Positions 34,074 to 41,600 of a DNA stretch of 64,000 bases are shown here, one piece after another. The first letter of the stretch is position 1; every line of letters starts with the position of its first letter. This stretch comes from Rugosimonospora sp040255525. Its GTDB lineage: Bacteria > Actinomycetota > Actinomycetes > Mycobacteriales > Micromonosporaceae. The notes under the pieces were generated by a model, which saw only the letters and a program-made list of their open reading frames with translations, was not told the origin of the DNA and searched no databases. The position numbers and the translations under genes are program-made. Where the stretch lies: NCBI GenBank assembly GCA_040255525.1, contig JBDZVD010000020.1, positions 1 through 64,000 of the forward strand, given 5' to 3'.

Positions 34074-34742
34074 ATGGCGGTCATTGTCTTCGTGCACTCG
34101 TCCGGTTCGAGCGCCCGGATCTTTGACCCGGTCGCCGGGGTGCTCGCCGACCGGCACCGGACGATCGCGCCCGACCTGCCCGGGCACGGCACGCGGCCCG
34201 GGCCGTTCACCATGGACGAAGCGGTCTCGGTGGTGCGCGGGTCGCTGCCGCCCGAGCCGGTACACCTGGTGGGCATCTCGCTCGGCGCGACGGTCGCCGC
34301 GCTGACCTGCCTGGCCGAACCCGACCGGGTCGCCTCGCTCGTGCTGTCCGGCGGCATCGCGCGTCCACCCGCGCTCCTGGCAGTTCAGCGCTTCGTCATG
34401 ACACTGCTGCCCGAGCGGACCATGGCCGCGCTGGTCGGTCGTGAACATCCCGGTCTGGTGCCGCAGTTCCAGCGGGCCGGCAAGGCAACCGCGCTGGCCG
34501 CCCTGCGCGAGATCGCCGCGGTGGACCTGCGGCCGTGGCTGCCCAGCATCGCCGTACCGGCGCTGGTACTGGTCGGCGGGCGGGACCGGGCCAACCACCC
34601 CGGCGCCCGGGAACTGGCGGCGGGCCTGCCGCGTTCGCGGCACGTGGTGGTACCGGACGTGGGCCATCTGTGGTGCTTGACGGCACCGGAGCGCTTCGCC
34701 GCGATCGTCGGCGACTTCGTCGAGTCGCCCGGGCCGGCTTAG
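34074..34742 (+). CDS. Alpha/beta hydrolase
   Basis: 222 residues from ATG 34074; a GTG at 34068 is in frame. Small alpha/beta-hydrolase fold: oxyanion region VIVFVHSSGSS, nucleophile serine in VGISLGATVAAL, acid in LVGGRDRANHP and histidine in DVGHLWCLTAPE. Substrate unknown; no signal peptide. Its end overlaps the convergent gene at 34739 by 4 bases. Confidence 0.88.
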   Translation: MAVIVFVHSSGSSARIFDPVAGVLADRHRTIAPDLPGHGTRPGPFTMDEAVSVVRGSLPPEPVHLVGISLGATVAALTCLAEPDRVASLVLSGGIARPPALLAVQRFVMTLLPERTMAALVGREHPGLVPQFQRAGKATALAALREIAAVDLRPWLPSIAVPALVLVGGRDRANHPGARELAAGLPRSRHVVVPDVGHLWCLTAPERFAAIVGDFVESPGPA

Positions 34743-34960
34743 CGGAACCGGCCGTACCGGAGGTACAGCAGCCCGCCGAACGGGATCCAGAACATGATCA
34801 GCATCCGCCACGTCTGGCGGGGCAGGTACCGGACGACCCGCGCGCGGTCGAGGTCGGCGAGGCAGAACGCAAGGAACCGGTACAGGCCGGCCACCACGAT
34901 CACCGCCAGCGCGGCGACCAGGACCACCTGGATCGCGAGAACCACCGATGTCTGGGCCAT
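34739..34960 (-). CDS. Small PLDc_N-type membrane protein
   Basis: 73 residues from ATG 34960 (GTGGGAG upstream). One strong membrane segment, VVLAIQVVLVAALAVIVVAG, and a second weaker one MLIMFWIPFGGLLYLRYG, matching the phospholipase-D-nuclease N-terminal (PLDc_N) two-helix layout. Function unknown. Confidence 0.72.
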   Translation of the reverse strand: MAQTSVVLAIQVVLVAALAVIVVAGLYRFLAFCLADLDRARVVRYLPRQTWRMLIMFWIPFGGLLYLRYGRFR

Positions 34961-35097
34961 CGCTGCTCCCACCACTGCCCGACCTCTCACCGCCAAGGTA
35001 GCAGCCGGGAAACGGCGACGTCAGGCTCGGGCCGCCACCGCCGGGGAGCCACGCCCGACGCGCACGCCCCACCGGTGAGCGCCAGCCCCGTACCGGC

Positions 35098-35506
35098 TCA
35101 AAGCTGAAGCGGGTCGATCCAGTGCAGGTGGCCCTCGACGACGGCGAGCAGCGCACAGGTGCCATCCGGCCGGCGCAGGGTCAGCGCCACTCCGGGCCGC
35201 GCGGGTGCCGGCCGCGGGTCGGGGTCCGGCGGGTACTCCAGGGACAGCCGGTACAGCGGGCCGTTTTCGCCGAGCGCGTCGACCGCCCGGTCGAAGTCGG
35301 CCCAGCGCGACGGTGCCACGTGCAGCCGGGTGGCGGCGTGCGATCGGGCGCAGGTCCACGCCGGTCACGCTCGCCAGCGGCGGCAGCACATCGAGGTCCG
35401 GTACCCCCGCGTCGCCGGACCGCCGCCCGCCGATCTGGAAGCCGTACCGGTCGAACCGCAGGTTCAGCCCCGCGCTCGCGCCGTACGCCGTCGAGGTCCG
35501 CCATGC
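35098..35506 (-). pseudogene. Decayed DUF2332 protein
   Basis: One frame carries the DUF2332 hallmark AYGASAGLNLRFDRYGFQ and LASVTGVDLRPIA. Another frame carries the family's end: GENGPLYRLSLEYPPD and VALTLRRPDGTCALLAVVEG, followed by HLHWIDPLQL. The N-terminal half and part of the middle are missing. Confidence 0.7.
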
Positions 35507-35656
35507 CGCGAGCCTAGATCCGCGCTGGCAGCAGCACGGCGGCTCCGGGTCGCCCTGCTTGCGGAGAACCTTCGGCACCCTGCTGGTCGTCACTGGCCCG
35601 GCCTCCTACGCCCCTTTTTGTACCATTAGCGGAGGCGTCGGCGGCCGGGCCGGCGG

Positions 35657-36886
35657 TCAATCCACCAGCGCGGAGTACACGAGCTGGTGCAGTTGCGGGC
35701 GCAGCGGGTGGGTACCCGACGGCACCAGCTGGGTGAACAGCATCGCGGTCAGCTCCTCGGCCGGGTCGACCCAGAACAGCGTGCTCGCCAGGCCGCCCCA
35801 GTAGTACTCCCCCGGGCTGGCCAGCGTCTTCGCCGGTACCGGGTCGCCGACCACCGCGAAGCCCAGCCCGAAGCCGATCCCTTCGAAGGTGGTCTCGGCG
35901 AAGCCGCCGGTGCTCAGCGAGGCGAGGTCGCGCCCGCCGGGCAGGTGGTTGCGGGTCATGTAGCGCAGCGTCCGGGTGCCCAGGATCCGCTGCCCGGACA
36001 GTTCGCCGCCGCGCAGCAGCATCTGGGTGAACCGGTGGTAGTCGGCCGCCGTCGACACCAGGCCGGAGCCGCCGTTGAACGCGGCCGGCGCGGCCAGCGC
36101 GTACCGGCCCAGCGTGTCGTACCGCACCGCCGTGCCGGTACCGGGATCGGGCGCGTACAGCGCGGCCAGCCGCGACGCCTCCGCCGGCTCCACCCACCAC
36201 CGGGTGTCGGTCATCCCCAGCGGTCGCAGGATCCGCTCGCTGATGACCGCGTCCAGCGACTGGCCCGTCACCACCTCGATGACCCGGCCCAGCACGCCGG
36301 TGGCGACCGAGTATCCCCAGGCGGTGCCGGGCTGGAACAGCAGCGGCAGGCTGGCCCACCCGTCGCACAGGCCGGCCAGGTCGAGGGCCCGCGACGGGGC
36401 CGTGTCGAAGCCGGCCCGCCGGTACAGCGCGTCGACCACCGATGTCTGCATGAACCCGTAGGTCAGGCCGGAGGTGTGGGTCAGCAGGTGCCAGACGCGC
36501 ACCGGCTCGATCGCCGGGACGGTGAACGGGTGCAGCGCGCTGCCCTTGTCGTACACCCGCACATCGGCGAAGGACGGGATGAACCGGCTCACCTCGTCGG
36601 TCAGCTCGAAGCGCCCCTCCTCCCACAACGACATCGCGGCGACGCTGGTCAGCGGTTTGGTCATGGAGTAGATGCGCCAGAGCGTGTCATCGACGACCGG
36701 CAGGCCGGCCTCACGGTCGCGCTGACCGTAGGTCGAGGCGTGCACGACCTCGCCGCGCCGGCTCACCACGATCTGCCAGCCGGGCAGCAGTCCGTCGTCG
36801 ACGTACCGGGCGAAGTGCGTGTCGATGCGCGCGAGGCGCCGCGGATCGAAGCCGAGGGCGCCGGGATCGGCGGTGGGGGGCAGCAT
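35657..36886 (-). CDS. Serine beta-lactamase-like hydrolase (class C / EstB type)
   Basis: 409 residues from ATG 36886, with AGGAG upstream; the frame reaches 36952. The catalytic S-x-x-K is IYSMTKPLTSVAAM and the Tyr motif is PGTAWGYSVATGVLG. Other family marks are HLLTHTSGLTYGF and EYYWGGLASTLFWVDPAEEL. It lacks a signal peptide, so it is more likely an esterase or DD-peptidase-like enzyme than a resistance beta-lactamase. Divergent from the isomerase gene at 37014. Confidence 0.9.
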   Translation of the reverse strand: MLPPTADPGALGFDPRRLARIDTHFARYVDDGLLPGWQIVVSRRGEVVHASTYGQRDREAGLPVVDDTLWRIYSMTKPLTSVAAMSLWEEGRFELTDEVSRFIPSFADVRVYDKGSALHPFTVPAIEPVRVWHLLTHTSGLTYGFMQTSVVDALYRRAGFDTAPSRALDLAGLCDGWASLPLLFQPGTAWGYSVATGVLGRVIEVVTGQSLDAVISERILRPLGMTDTRWWVEPAEASRLAALYAPDPGTGTAVRYDTLGRYALAAPAAFNGGSGLVSTAADYHRFTQMLLRGGELSGQRILGTRTLRYMTRNHLPGGRDLASLSTGGFAETTFEGIGFGLGFAVVGDPVPAKTLASPGEYYWGGLASTLFWVDPAEELTAMLFTQLVPSGTHPLRPQLHQLVYSALVD

Positions 36887-36950
36887 CGTCGGGTACTCCT
36901 CAGGGGTGGAGTCGATCGCTACCGGATCGTAACCCGCAGGCCAGCGCGGC

Positions 36951-36997
36951 AACTTTTTCCGACCCAGGCCGTTTTATTGACAGCTTAAAAAAAAGTT
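36951..36997. promoter_or_regulatory. Inverted repeat flanking the isomerase promoter
   Basis: AACTTTTT (36951-36958) and AAAAAGTT (36990-36997) are exact reverse complements separated by 31 bases. They enclose the -35 of the isomerase promoter, and the first is close to the hydrolase start. They could be half-sites for a looping or dimeric repressor. Confidence 0.45.
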
Positions 36998-37005
36998 CAT
37001 AGCGT
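36977..37005 (+). promoter_or_regulatory. Promoter of the isomerase-oxidoreductase operon, leaderless
   Basis: TTGACA (36977-36982) and TAGCGT (37000-37005) with a 17-base spacer containing eight consecutive A. The -10 form is common in actinobacteria. The ATG at 37014 begins 9 bases after the -10, where transcription should start, and no ribosome site is needed. Confidence 0.75.
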
Positions 37006-37013
37006 CGAGGTCC

Positions 37014-37757
37014 ATGAAGCCCATCGCTGTGCAGTTGTACTCGGTGCGTGACGAGTTGACGGCCGACCGCGCGGGGACGCTGCGGCGGCTCGCCGGCATC
37101 GGCTACCGGATGGTCGAACCGTACGACCCGGCACGCGATCCGGAAGGTTTCCGGGCCCTGCTCGACGAGAACGGGCTGGCCGTCTGCTCCACCCACGCCC
37201 CGGTGCTGACCGGCGCGCGTGAGGAGGTGGCCGCGGCCGCCGCCGTCACCGGCATCGACACGGTGATCGTTCCGGCCATTACCGCCGAGGAGTTCGCCGA
37301 CTCCGACGGCGTCGCCCGCACCGCCCGACGGCTCAACGAGACCGCAGCCTGGGCCGCCGGGCACGGCCTGCGGCTCGGCTACCACAACCATCACTGGGAG
37401 CTGTCCTCGATCGTGGACGGCCGGCCCGCCCTGGAGGTGCTGGCCGACCAGTTGTCCAGCGAGGTCTTCCTGGAGGTCGACGTGTACTGGGCGGCGGTCG
37501 GCGGCGTCGACGTGCCCAACCTGCTGACCAGGCTCGGCGAGCGGGTGGAGTACCTGCACGTCAAGGACGGACCGGCGGTCAACCGGGAGGATCCGATGAC
37601 CGCGGTCGGCGCGGGTAACCTGCCGATCCCCGAGATCCTCGCCGCCGCGCCGGCCGACGCCTGGTGGGTCGTGGAACTCGACCGGTGCGCGACCGACATG
37701 CTCACCGCGCTCGACGACTCGTACCGGTACGTCAGCGGGTTGGAGCGGCGGGCGTGA
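37014..37757 (+). CDS. Sugar phosphate isomerase/epimerase (xylose-isomerase-like TIM barrel)
   Basis: 247 residues. AP-endonuclease-2/xylose-isomerase-like barrel: IAVQLYSVRDELTADRAGTL, LRLGYHNHHWEL (metal-binding His), VFLEVDVYWAAVGGVD (Glu/Asp), and VEYLHVKDGP with its His-Lys-Asp. Likely isomerises or epimerises a keto sugar or inositol derivative. Translation is coupled by GTGA to the oxidoreductase. The promoter suggests a leaderless message. Confidence 0.9.
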   Translation: MKPIAVQLYSVRDELTADRAGTLRRLAGIGYRMVEPYDPARDPEGFRALLDENGLAVCSTHAPVLTGAREEVAAAAAVTGIDTVIVPAITAEEFADSDGVARTARRLNETAAWAAGHGLRLGYHNHHWELSSIVDGRPALEVLADQLSSEVFLEVDVYWAAVGGVDVPNLLTRLGERVEYLHVKDGPAVNREDPMTAVGAGNLPIPEILAAAPADAWWVVELDRCATDMLTALDDSYRYVSGLERRA

Positions 37758-38848
37758 GCGTCGCGGTCGCCATCGTCGGCTGCGGGACCATCAGCCACGA
37801 GTACCTGCGCAACCTGACCACGTTCCCGGACGTGCGCGTCCTGGTCTGCGCCGACCTCGACGCCGACCGGGCCAAGGCGGTGGCCGGGCAGTACGGGGTG
37901 CCGGAGGCCGGCGCGCCCGACCTCGCGCTGCGCCACCCGGACGTCGAGCTGGTGGTGAATTTGACCATCCCGGCCGCGCACGTCGAGGTGTCGGCCGCCG
38001 CGGTCGCGCTCGGCAAGCACGTGTACAGCGAGAAGCCGCTCGCGCTCGACCCGGTCGGCGGCGCGCGGCTGCTGGCGGCGGCCGCCCAGGCCGGCGTACG
38101 GGTCGGTGCCGCACCCGACACGTTCCTGGGCGCCGGCCTGCAGAGCGCCTACCGGTTCATCGAGCGGGGCGGCATCGGCACCCCGCAGACCGCGCTGGCG
38201 CTCCTGCAGGGCCCCGGACCGCAGAGCTGGCATCCAAGCCCCGAATTCCTGTTCCAGCGCGGCGCCGGCCCGCTGTTCGACCTCGGGCCCTACTACCTGA
38301 CCGCGCTGGCCGCGGCGTTCGGCCCGGTGACCCGGGTGGCCGCGACCGCGCGGCGGGCGCTGCCCACCCGGGTCATCGGCTCCGGGCCGCGGGCCGGCAC
38401 CGAGTTCGCGGTCGAGGTGCCGACCCACGTGTCGTGCCTGCTGGAGTACCGCGACGGGCAGTCCGCCACCAGCGTCTTCAGCTTCGACTCGCCGCTGTCC
38501 CGCCAGGGCTTCCTGGAGATCACCGGTACCGAGGCGACGCTGGCCGTGCCCGACCCGAACCGCTTCGACGGTCCGCTGTCGCTGCGCCGAGCCGGCGACA
38601 CGGAGTGGACTCCGGTGCACACGCGCGGGGCGAGCGTCGGGCGGGGCATGGGCGTGCTGGACATGGCCCGGGCCATCCGCACCGGCGCCCCGCACCGGGC
38701 CGACGCGGCCGGCGCGCTGCACGTGGTCGACGTGATGGCGGCGGTGGCCCGGTCCGCCGCGAGCGGCGAGTTCGTCGCGGTACGCAGCACGTTCGACGCC
38801 CCGGCGCCGCTGCCGGAGGACTGGGACCCGCGCGAACGCACTCTCTGA
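37754..38848 (+). CDS. Gfo/Idh/MocA-family oxidoreductase
   Basis: 364 residues from GTG 37754 overlapping the isomerase stop. Rossmann start VAVAIVGCGTISHEYLRNL, then VNLTIPAAHVEVSAAAVALG and the catalytic-lysine motif GKHVYSEKPLALD. The C-terminal domain contains PLFDLGPYYLTALAAAFGPV. NAD(P)-dependent oxidation or reduction of a sugar or cyclitol, acting with the isomerase. Exact substrate not evident. Confidence 0.92.
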   Translation: MSVAVAIVGCGTISHEYLRNLTTFPDVRVLVCADLDADRAKAVAGQYGVPEAGAPDLALRHPDVELVVNLTIPAAHVEVSAAAVALGKHVYSEKPLALDPVGGARLLAAAAQAGVRVGAAPDTFLGAGLQSAYRFIERGGIGTPQTALALLQGPGPQSWHPSPEFLFQRGAGPLFDLGPYYLTALAAAFGPVTRVAATARRALPTRVIGSGPRAGTEFAVEVPTHVSCLLEYRDGQSATSVFSFDSPLSRQGFLEITGTEATLAVPDPNRFDGPLSLRRAGDTEWTPVHTRGASVGRGMGVLDMARAIRTGAPHRADAAGALHVVDVMAAVARSAASGEFVAVRSTFDAPAPLPEDWDPRERTL

Positions 38849-38917
38849 GCCGTCTCCGGCCGGCGACCGCGGACCGGCGGGACACGCGGACCGGCGAACG
38901 GCGCGCGGCCGCTCCTT

Positions 38918-38945
38918 GATCGTACGCAAGCGCTTCCGTACGATC
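38918..38945. promoter_or_regulatory. 28-bp LacI-type palindrome before the arabinofuranosidase-like gene
   Basis: Arms GATCGTACG (38918-38926) and CGTACGATC (38937-38945) are perfect reverse complements around CAAGCGCTTC, whose AAGCGCTT core is itself palindromic and typical of LacI-family operators. It lies about 175 bases before the ATG at 39121. Confidence 0.75.
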
Positions 38946-39120
38946 GCTGCGGGAGCCGAGCCGTGCGCCGTTTCAGCGTGGCCGGGTTTGCTCGCCCCGA
39001 CCCCTTCTCCGGCGCTTCGTCCCGCTCTCCCCCGGGCCAGCGTTCCACCGCGGCAACCACCACCGGTCGTCACCACCGGCACCCGCCGCCGCTGGCTCAC
39101 CCCGTCGATTGGAGCGTCCG

Positions 39121-41214
39121 ATGAGGACATCCGCACACCGCCGTGCCTGCCTGGCGGCGACCGCTCTGCTGGCCGCCGGCGGCGTCATCAGCGGCGCGGC
39201 CGGCTCTCTCGCGCCGACGGCCCACGCGGCCACCGGCCCGGCACCCGTCACCGTCACCGTGAACGCCAGAGCCGGCCTGGCCACCGTCGCCGACACCGCG
39301 CTGGGGGTCAACGACGCCGTCTGGGACAGCCAGCTCGGTACCACCGAGGTGTCCGACCTGCTGCGGTCGGCCGGGGTACAGATGATCCGGTACCCGGGCG
39401 GCTCGTACGGCGACATCTATCACTGGAAGGACAACACCGCACCGGGCGGGTACGTGGCCCCGGGCACCGACTTCGACACGTTCATGGGTTCCGTGCGCCG
39501 CGCCGGCGCGCAGCCGATCATCATCGCGAACTACGGCACCGGCAGTCCGGCCGAGGCCGCGGACTGGGTGCGGTACGCCAACCTCACCAAGGGATACGGC
39601 GCGAAGTACTGGGAGATCGGCAACGAGCTGTACGGCAACGGGCACTACGGCGCCGACTGGGAGGCGGACAACCACGAGGACAAGAGCCCGACCGGGTACG
39701 CGAACGGAGTCGTGGCGTACTCCAACGCGATGAAGGCGGTCGACCCGACCGTCAAGATCGGCGCGGTGCTCACCATTCCGGCTGGCTGGCCGGACGGGGT
39801 GGTCGCCTCCGGGGACTCGGCCACCTGGAACCAGACCGTACTGTCCATCGCCGGCCCGGCCATCGACTTCGTCATCCTGCACTGGTACCCGGGCGGCTCG
39901 TCCGCGGCCGACGCGCTGGCCAAGCCGGACCAGCTGAACGACGCCCTGTACCTCGTGCGCGACCAGATCGCCCGGTACGCCGGCCCGAACGCGGCGAACA
40001 TCGGCATCGCGTTGACCGAGACGAACTCCGGCGCCGGCGAGGACACCCAGACCGGCGCCCTGTACGCGGCGGACACCTACGCCGACCTCTGGGAGAACGG
40101 GGTGTTCACGGTCGACTGGTGGGACCTGCACAACGGCCCGGGCACGGCGTCCACAGTGGAGGGCCAGACCGACTACGGCGACTTCGGCATGCTCTCCAGC
40201 GGCACCTGCGCGGCCGACGGTACGACCTGTGAGCCGCCGATGAACACGCCGTTCGCGCCGTACTACGCGCTGTCCATGCTCGGTACGTTCGCGCACCCGG
40301 GCGACCAGATGATCCGGGCCGGTACCGACCAGCCCCTGGTGAGCGCGCACGCGGCCCGCCGCCCGAACGGCGATCTGGCGGTGCTGCTGGTCAACCGGGA
40401 TCCGGCGAACTCCTACCCGGTCGCCATCGACTACGCCGGCTACACGCCGTCCGCGGCGGTACCGACCGTGTACTCCTTCACCAGCGGGGCCACCGCGATC
40501 ACCAGCGCGCCGACCGGCACCGCCACCGCGCAGACCCTGCCGCCGTACTCGCTGACCCTGCTCGTCCTGCACCCCGCGGCGGTCGGGGCCGGGGCGCCGG
40601 GGGCTCCCGGCACCCCGCGCGCCAGCGCGGTCAGCGATCGGAGCGCGACCATCACCTGGCCGGCCGCGACCGCGGGCGGGCACCCGATCGCCAAGTACGA
40701 GGTGTACCGGCAGAACGGCACCACCAGCGAGGAGTTGGGTGAGACGGCGGGTACGTCGCTGACCGTACCCAACCTCAACCCGGGCAGCCGGTACACGGTC
40801 AACGTGCTGACCCGGGACACCTCCGGCGCGGTGTCGTGGGCGTCGCCGCCGCTGACGTTCACCACCGGTACCCCGGCCACCAGTACCTGCGCGGTGCACT
40901 ACGCGGACACCAGCGACTGGGGCAGCGGGTACGTGGCCAGCGTCGACATCACGAACACCGGAACCGCCGCGATCAACGGCTGGACGCTCACCTTCACCTG
41001 GCCCACCACGCTGCAGAGCATGAATGGCGGTTGGAACGGGACGTGGACCCAGGACGGCAGGACGGTCACCGTGACCAGTACCGGCGGCACGCCGAACCTG
41101 GCGCCCGGTGGCGGCACCACGAACGTGGGCTTCGTCGCGGGGTACACCGGTCCGAACGTGCCTCCCGCGGTGTTCACGCTCAACGGAACGGTGTGCACCA
41201 GCACCAGCACCTGA
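39121..41214 (+). CDS. Secreted alpha-L-arabinofuranosidase-like glycosidase with FN3 and CBM2
   Basis: 697 residues from ATG 39121 (TTGGAGCG upstream). Signal peptide ~1-40 ending APTAHAATG. Clan-A (beta/alpha)8 barrel ~50-450: MIRYPGGSYGDIYHW, acid/base Glu in YWEIGNELYGNG and nucleophile Glu in IALTETNSGAGED; closest to GH51-like arabinofuranosidases. Residues ~500-590 form a fibronectin III domain. Residues ~595-697 form a CBM2 with Cys at both ends (CAVHYADTSDWGSGYVASVD, NGTVC). Acts outside the cell on plant hemicellulose. A palindrome and a strong terminator flank the gene. Confidence 0.87.
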   Translation: MRTSAHRRACLAATALLAAGGVISGAAGSLAPTAHAATGPAPVTVTVNARAGLATVADTALGVNDAVWDSQLGTTEVSDLLRSAGVQMIRYPGGSYGDIYHWKDNTAPGGYVAPGTDFDTFMGSVRRAGAQPIIIANYGTGSPAEAADWVRYANLTKGYGAKYWEIGNELYGNGHYGADWEADNHEDKSPTGYANGVVAYSNAMKAVDPTVKIGAVLTIPAGWPDGVVASGDSATWNQTVLSIAGPAIDFVILHWYPGGSSAADALAKPDQLNDALYLVRDQIARYAGPNAANIGIALTETNSGAGEDTQTGALYAADTYADLWENGVFTVDWWDLHNGPGTASTVEGQTDYGDFGMLSSGTCAADGTTCEPPMNTPFAPYYALSMLGTFAHPGDQMIRAGTDQPLVSAHAARRPNGDLAVLLVNRDPANSYPVAIDYAGYTPSAAVPTVYSFTSGATAITSAPTGTATAQTLPPYSLTLLVLHPAAVGAGAPGAPGTPRASAVSDRSATITWPAATAGGHPIAKYEVYRQNGTTSEELGETAGTSLTVPNLNPGSRYTVNVLTRDTSGAVSWASPPLTFTTGTPATSTCAVHYADTSDWGSGYVASVDITNTGTAAINGWTLTFTWPTTLQSMNGGWNGTWTQDGRTVTVTSTGGTPNLAPGGGTTNVGFVAGYTGPNVPPAVFTLNGTVCTSTST

Positions 41215-41220
41215 CGGCGG

Positions 41221-41258
41221 GCGGTGCGGGCGCCCGCTCACGCGGGCGCCCGCACCGC
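41221..41258 (+). terminator. Hairpin terminator after the arabinofuranosidase-like gene
   Basis: GCGGTGCGGGCGCCCGC (41221-41237) pairs perfectly with GCGGGCGCCCGCACCGC (41242-41258) around a 4-base loop, 6 bases past the stop. Confidence 0.87.
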
Positions 41259-41286
41259 CGCTCAGCCGCACCGCCGCGCGTCCGGG

Positions 41287-41427
41287 CGGCCGTTCTTCGA
41301 CGGGCTCGACCTGGTCGCGCCGGGTATGCGGGTGCTGCCGTCCTTTCGGCCGGACGCGGGCGGCGCGGCCTGCCTGGCCACTGACGTCCAGGTGTCCGGG
41401 TACAGCGGCGTCGTCCGCAAGCGCTGA
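41287..41427 (+). pseudogene. C-terminal remnant of an S-adenosyl methyltransferase (DUF574 type)
   Basis: PFFDGLDLVAPGMRVL, FRPDAGG and SGYSGVVRKR reproduce the last ~45 residues of the methyltransferase family whose complete member is at 55877. Nothing of the N-terminal domain remains. Confidence 0.62.
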
Positions 41428-41522
41428 TCCCGCGAACCCGCGCGGAACCCGGTGCGTCCGGAAAGGGTATGGCGCGGGGCGGCCGGAGAGGGTACAAACA
41501 CATCGACCCCTTCCTTTACGGC

Positions 41523-41557
41523 TTGACACAAGTCGGCGCGACCGAGAGAGCGCTCTC
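41523..41557 (+). promoter_or_regulatory. -35-like element and LacI-type palindrome before the beta-helix gene
   Basis: TTGACA at 41523-41528 is followed 17 bases later by the perfect 12-base palindrome GAGAGCGCTCTC (41546-41557), which resembles the CebR-type operator core GAGCGCTC. No good -10 overlaps it, so transcription may depend on other elements. Confidence 0.55.
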
Positions 41558-41600
41558 CGCCGTGCGGACGTCTCGCCACCGTCCCTGATAGGTAGGTCGC

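Noticed and set aside
35657..36886. Antibiotic-resistance beta-lactamase.
   Set aside because: The S-x-x-K and Tyr motifs fit the broad class C/EstB esterase family. There is no signal peptide and no resistance context.
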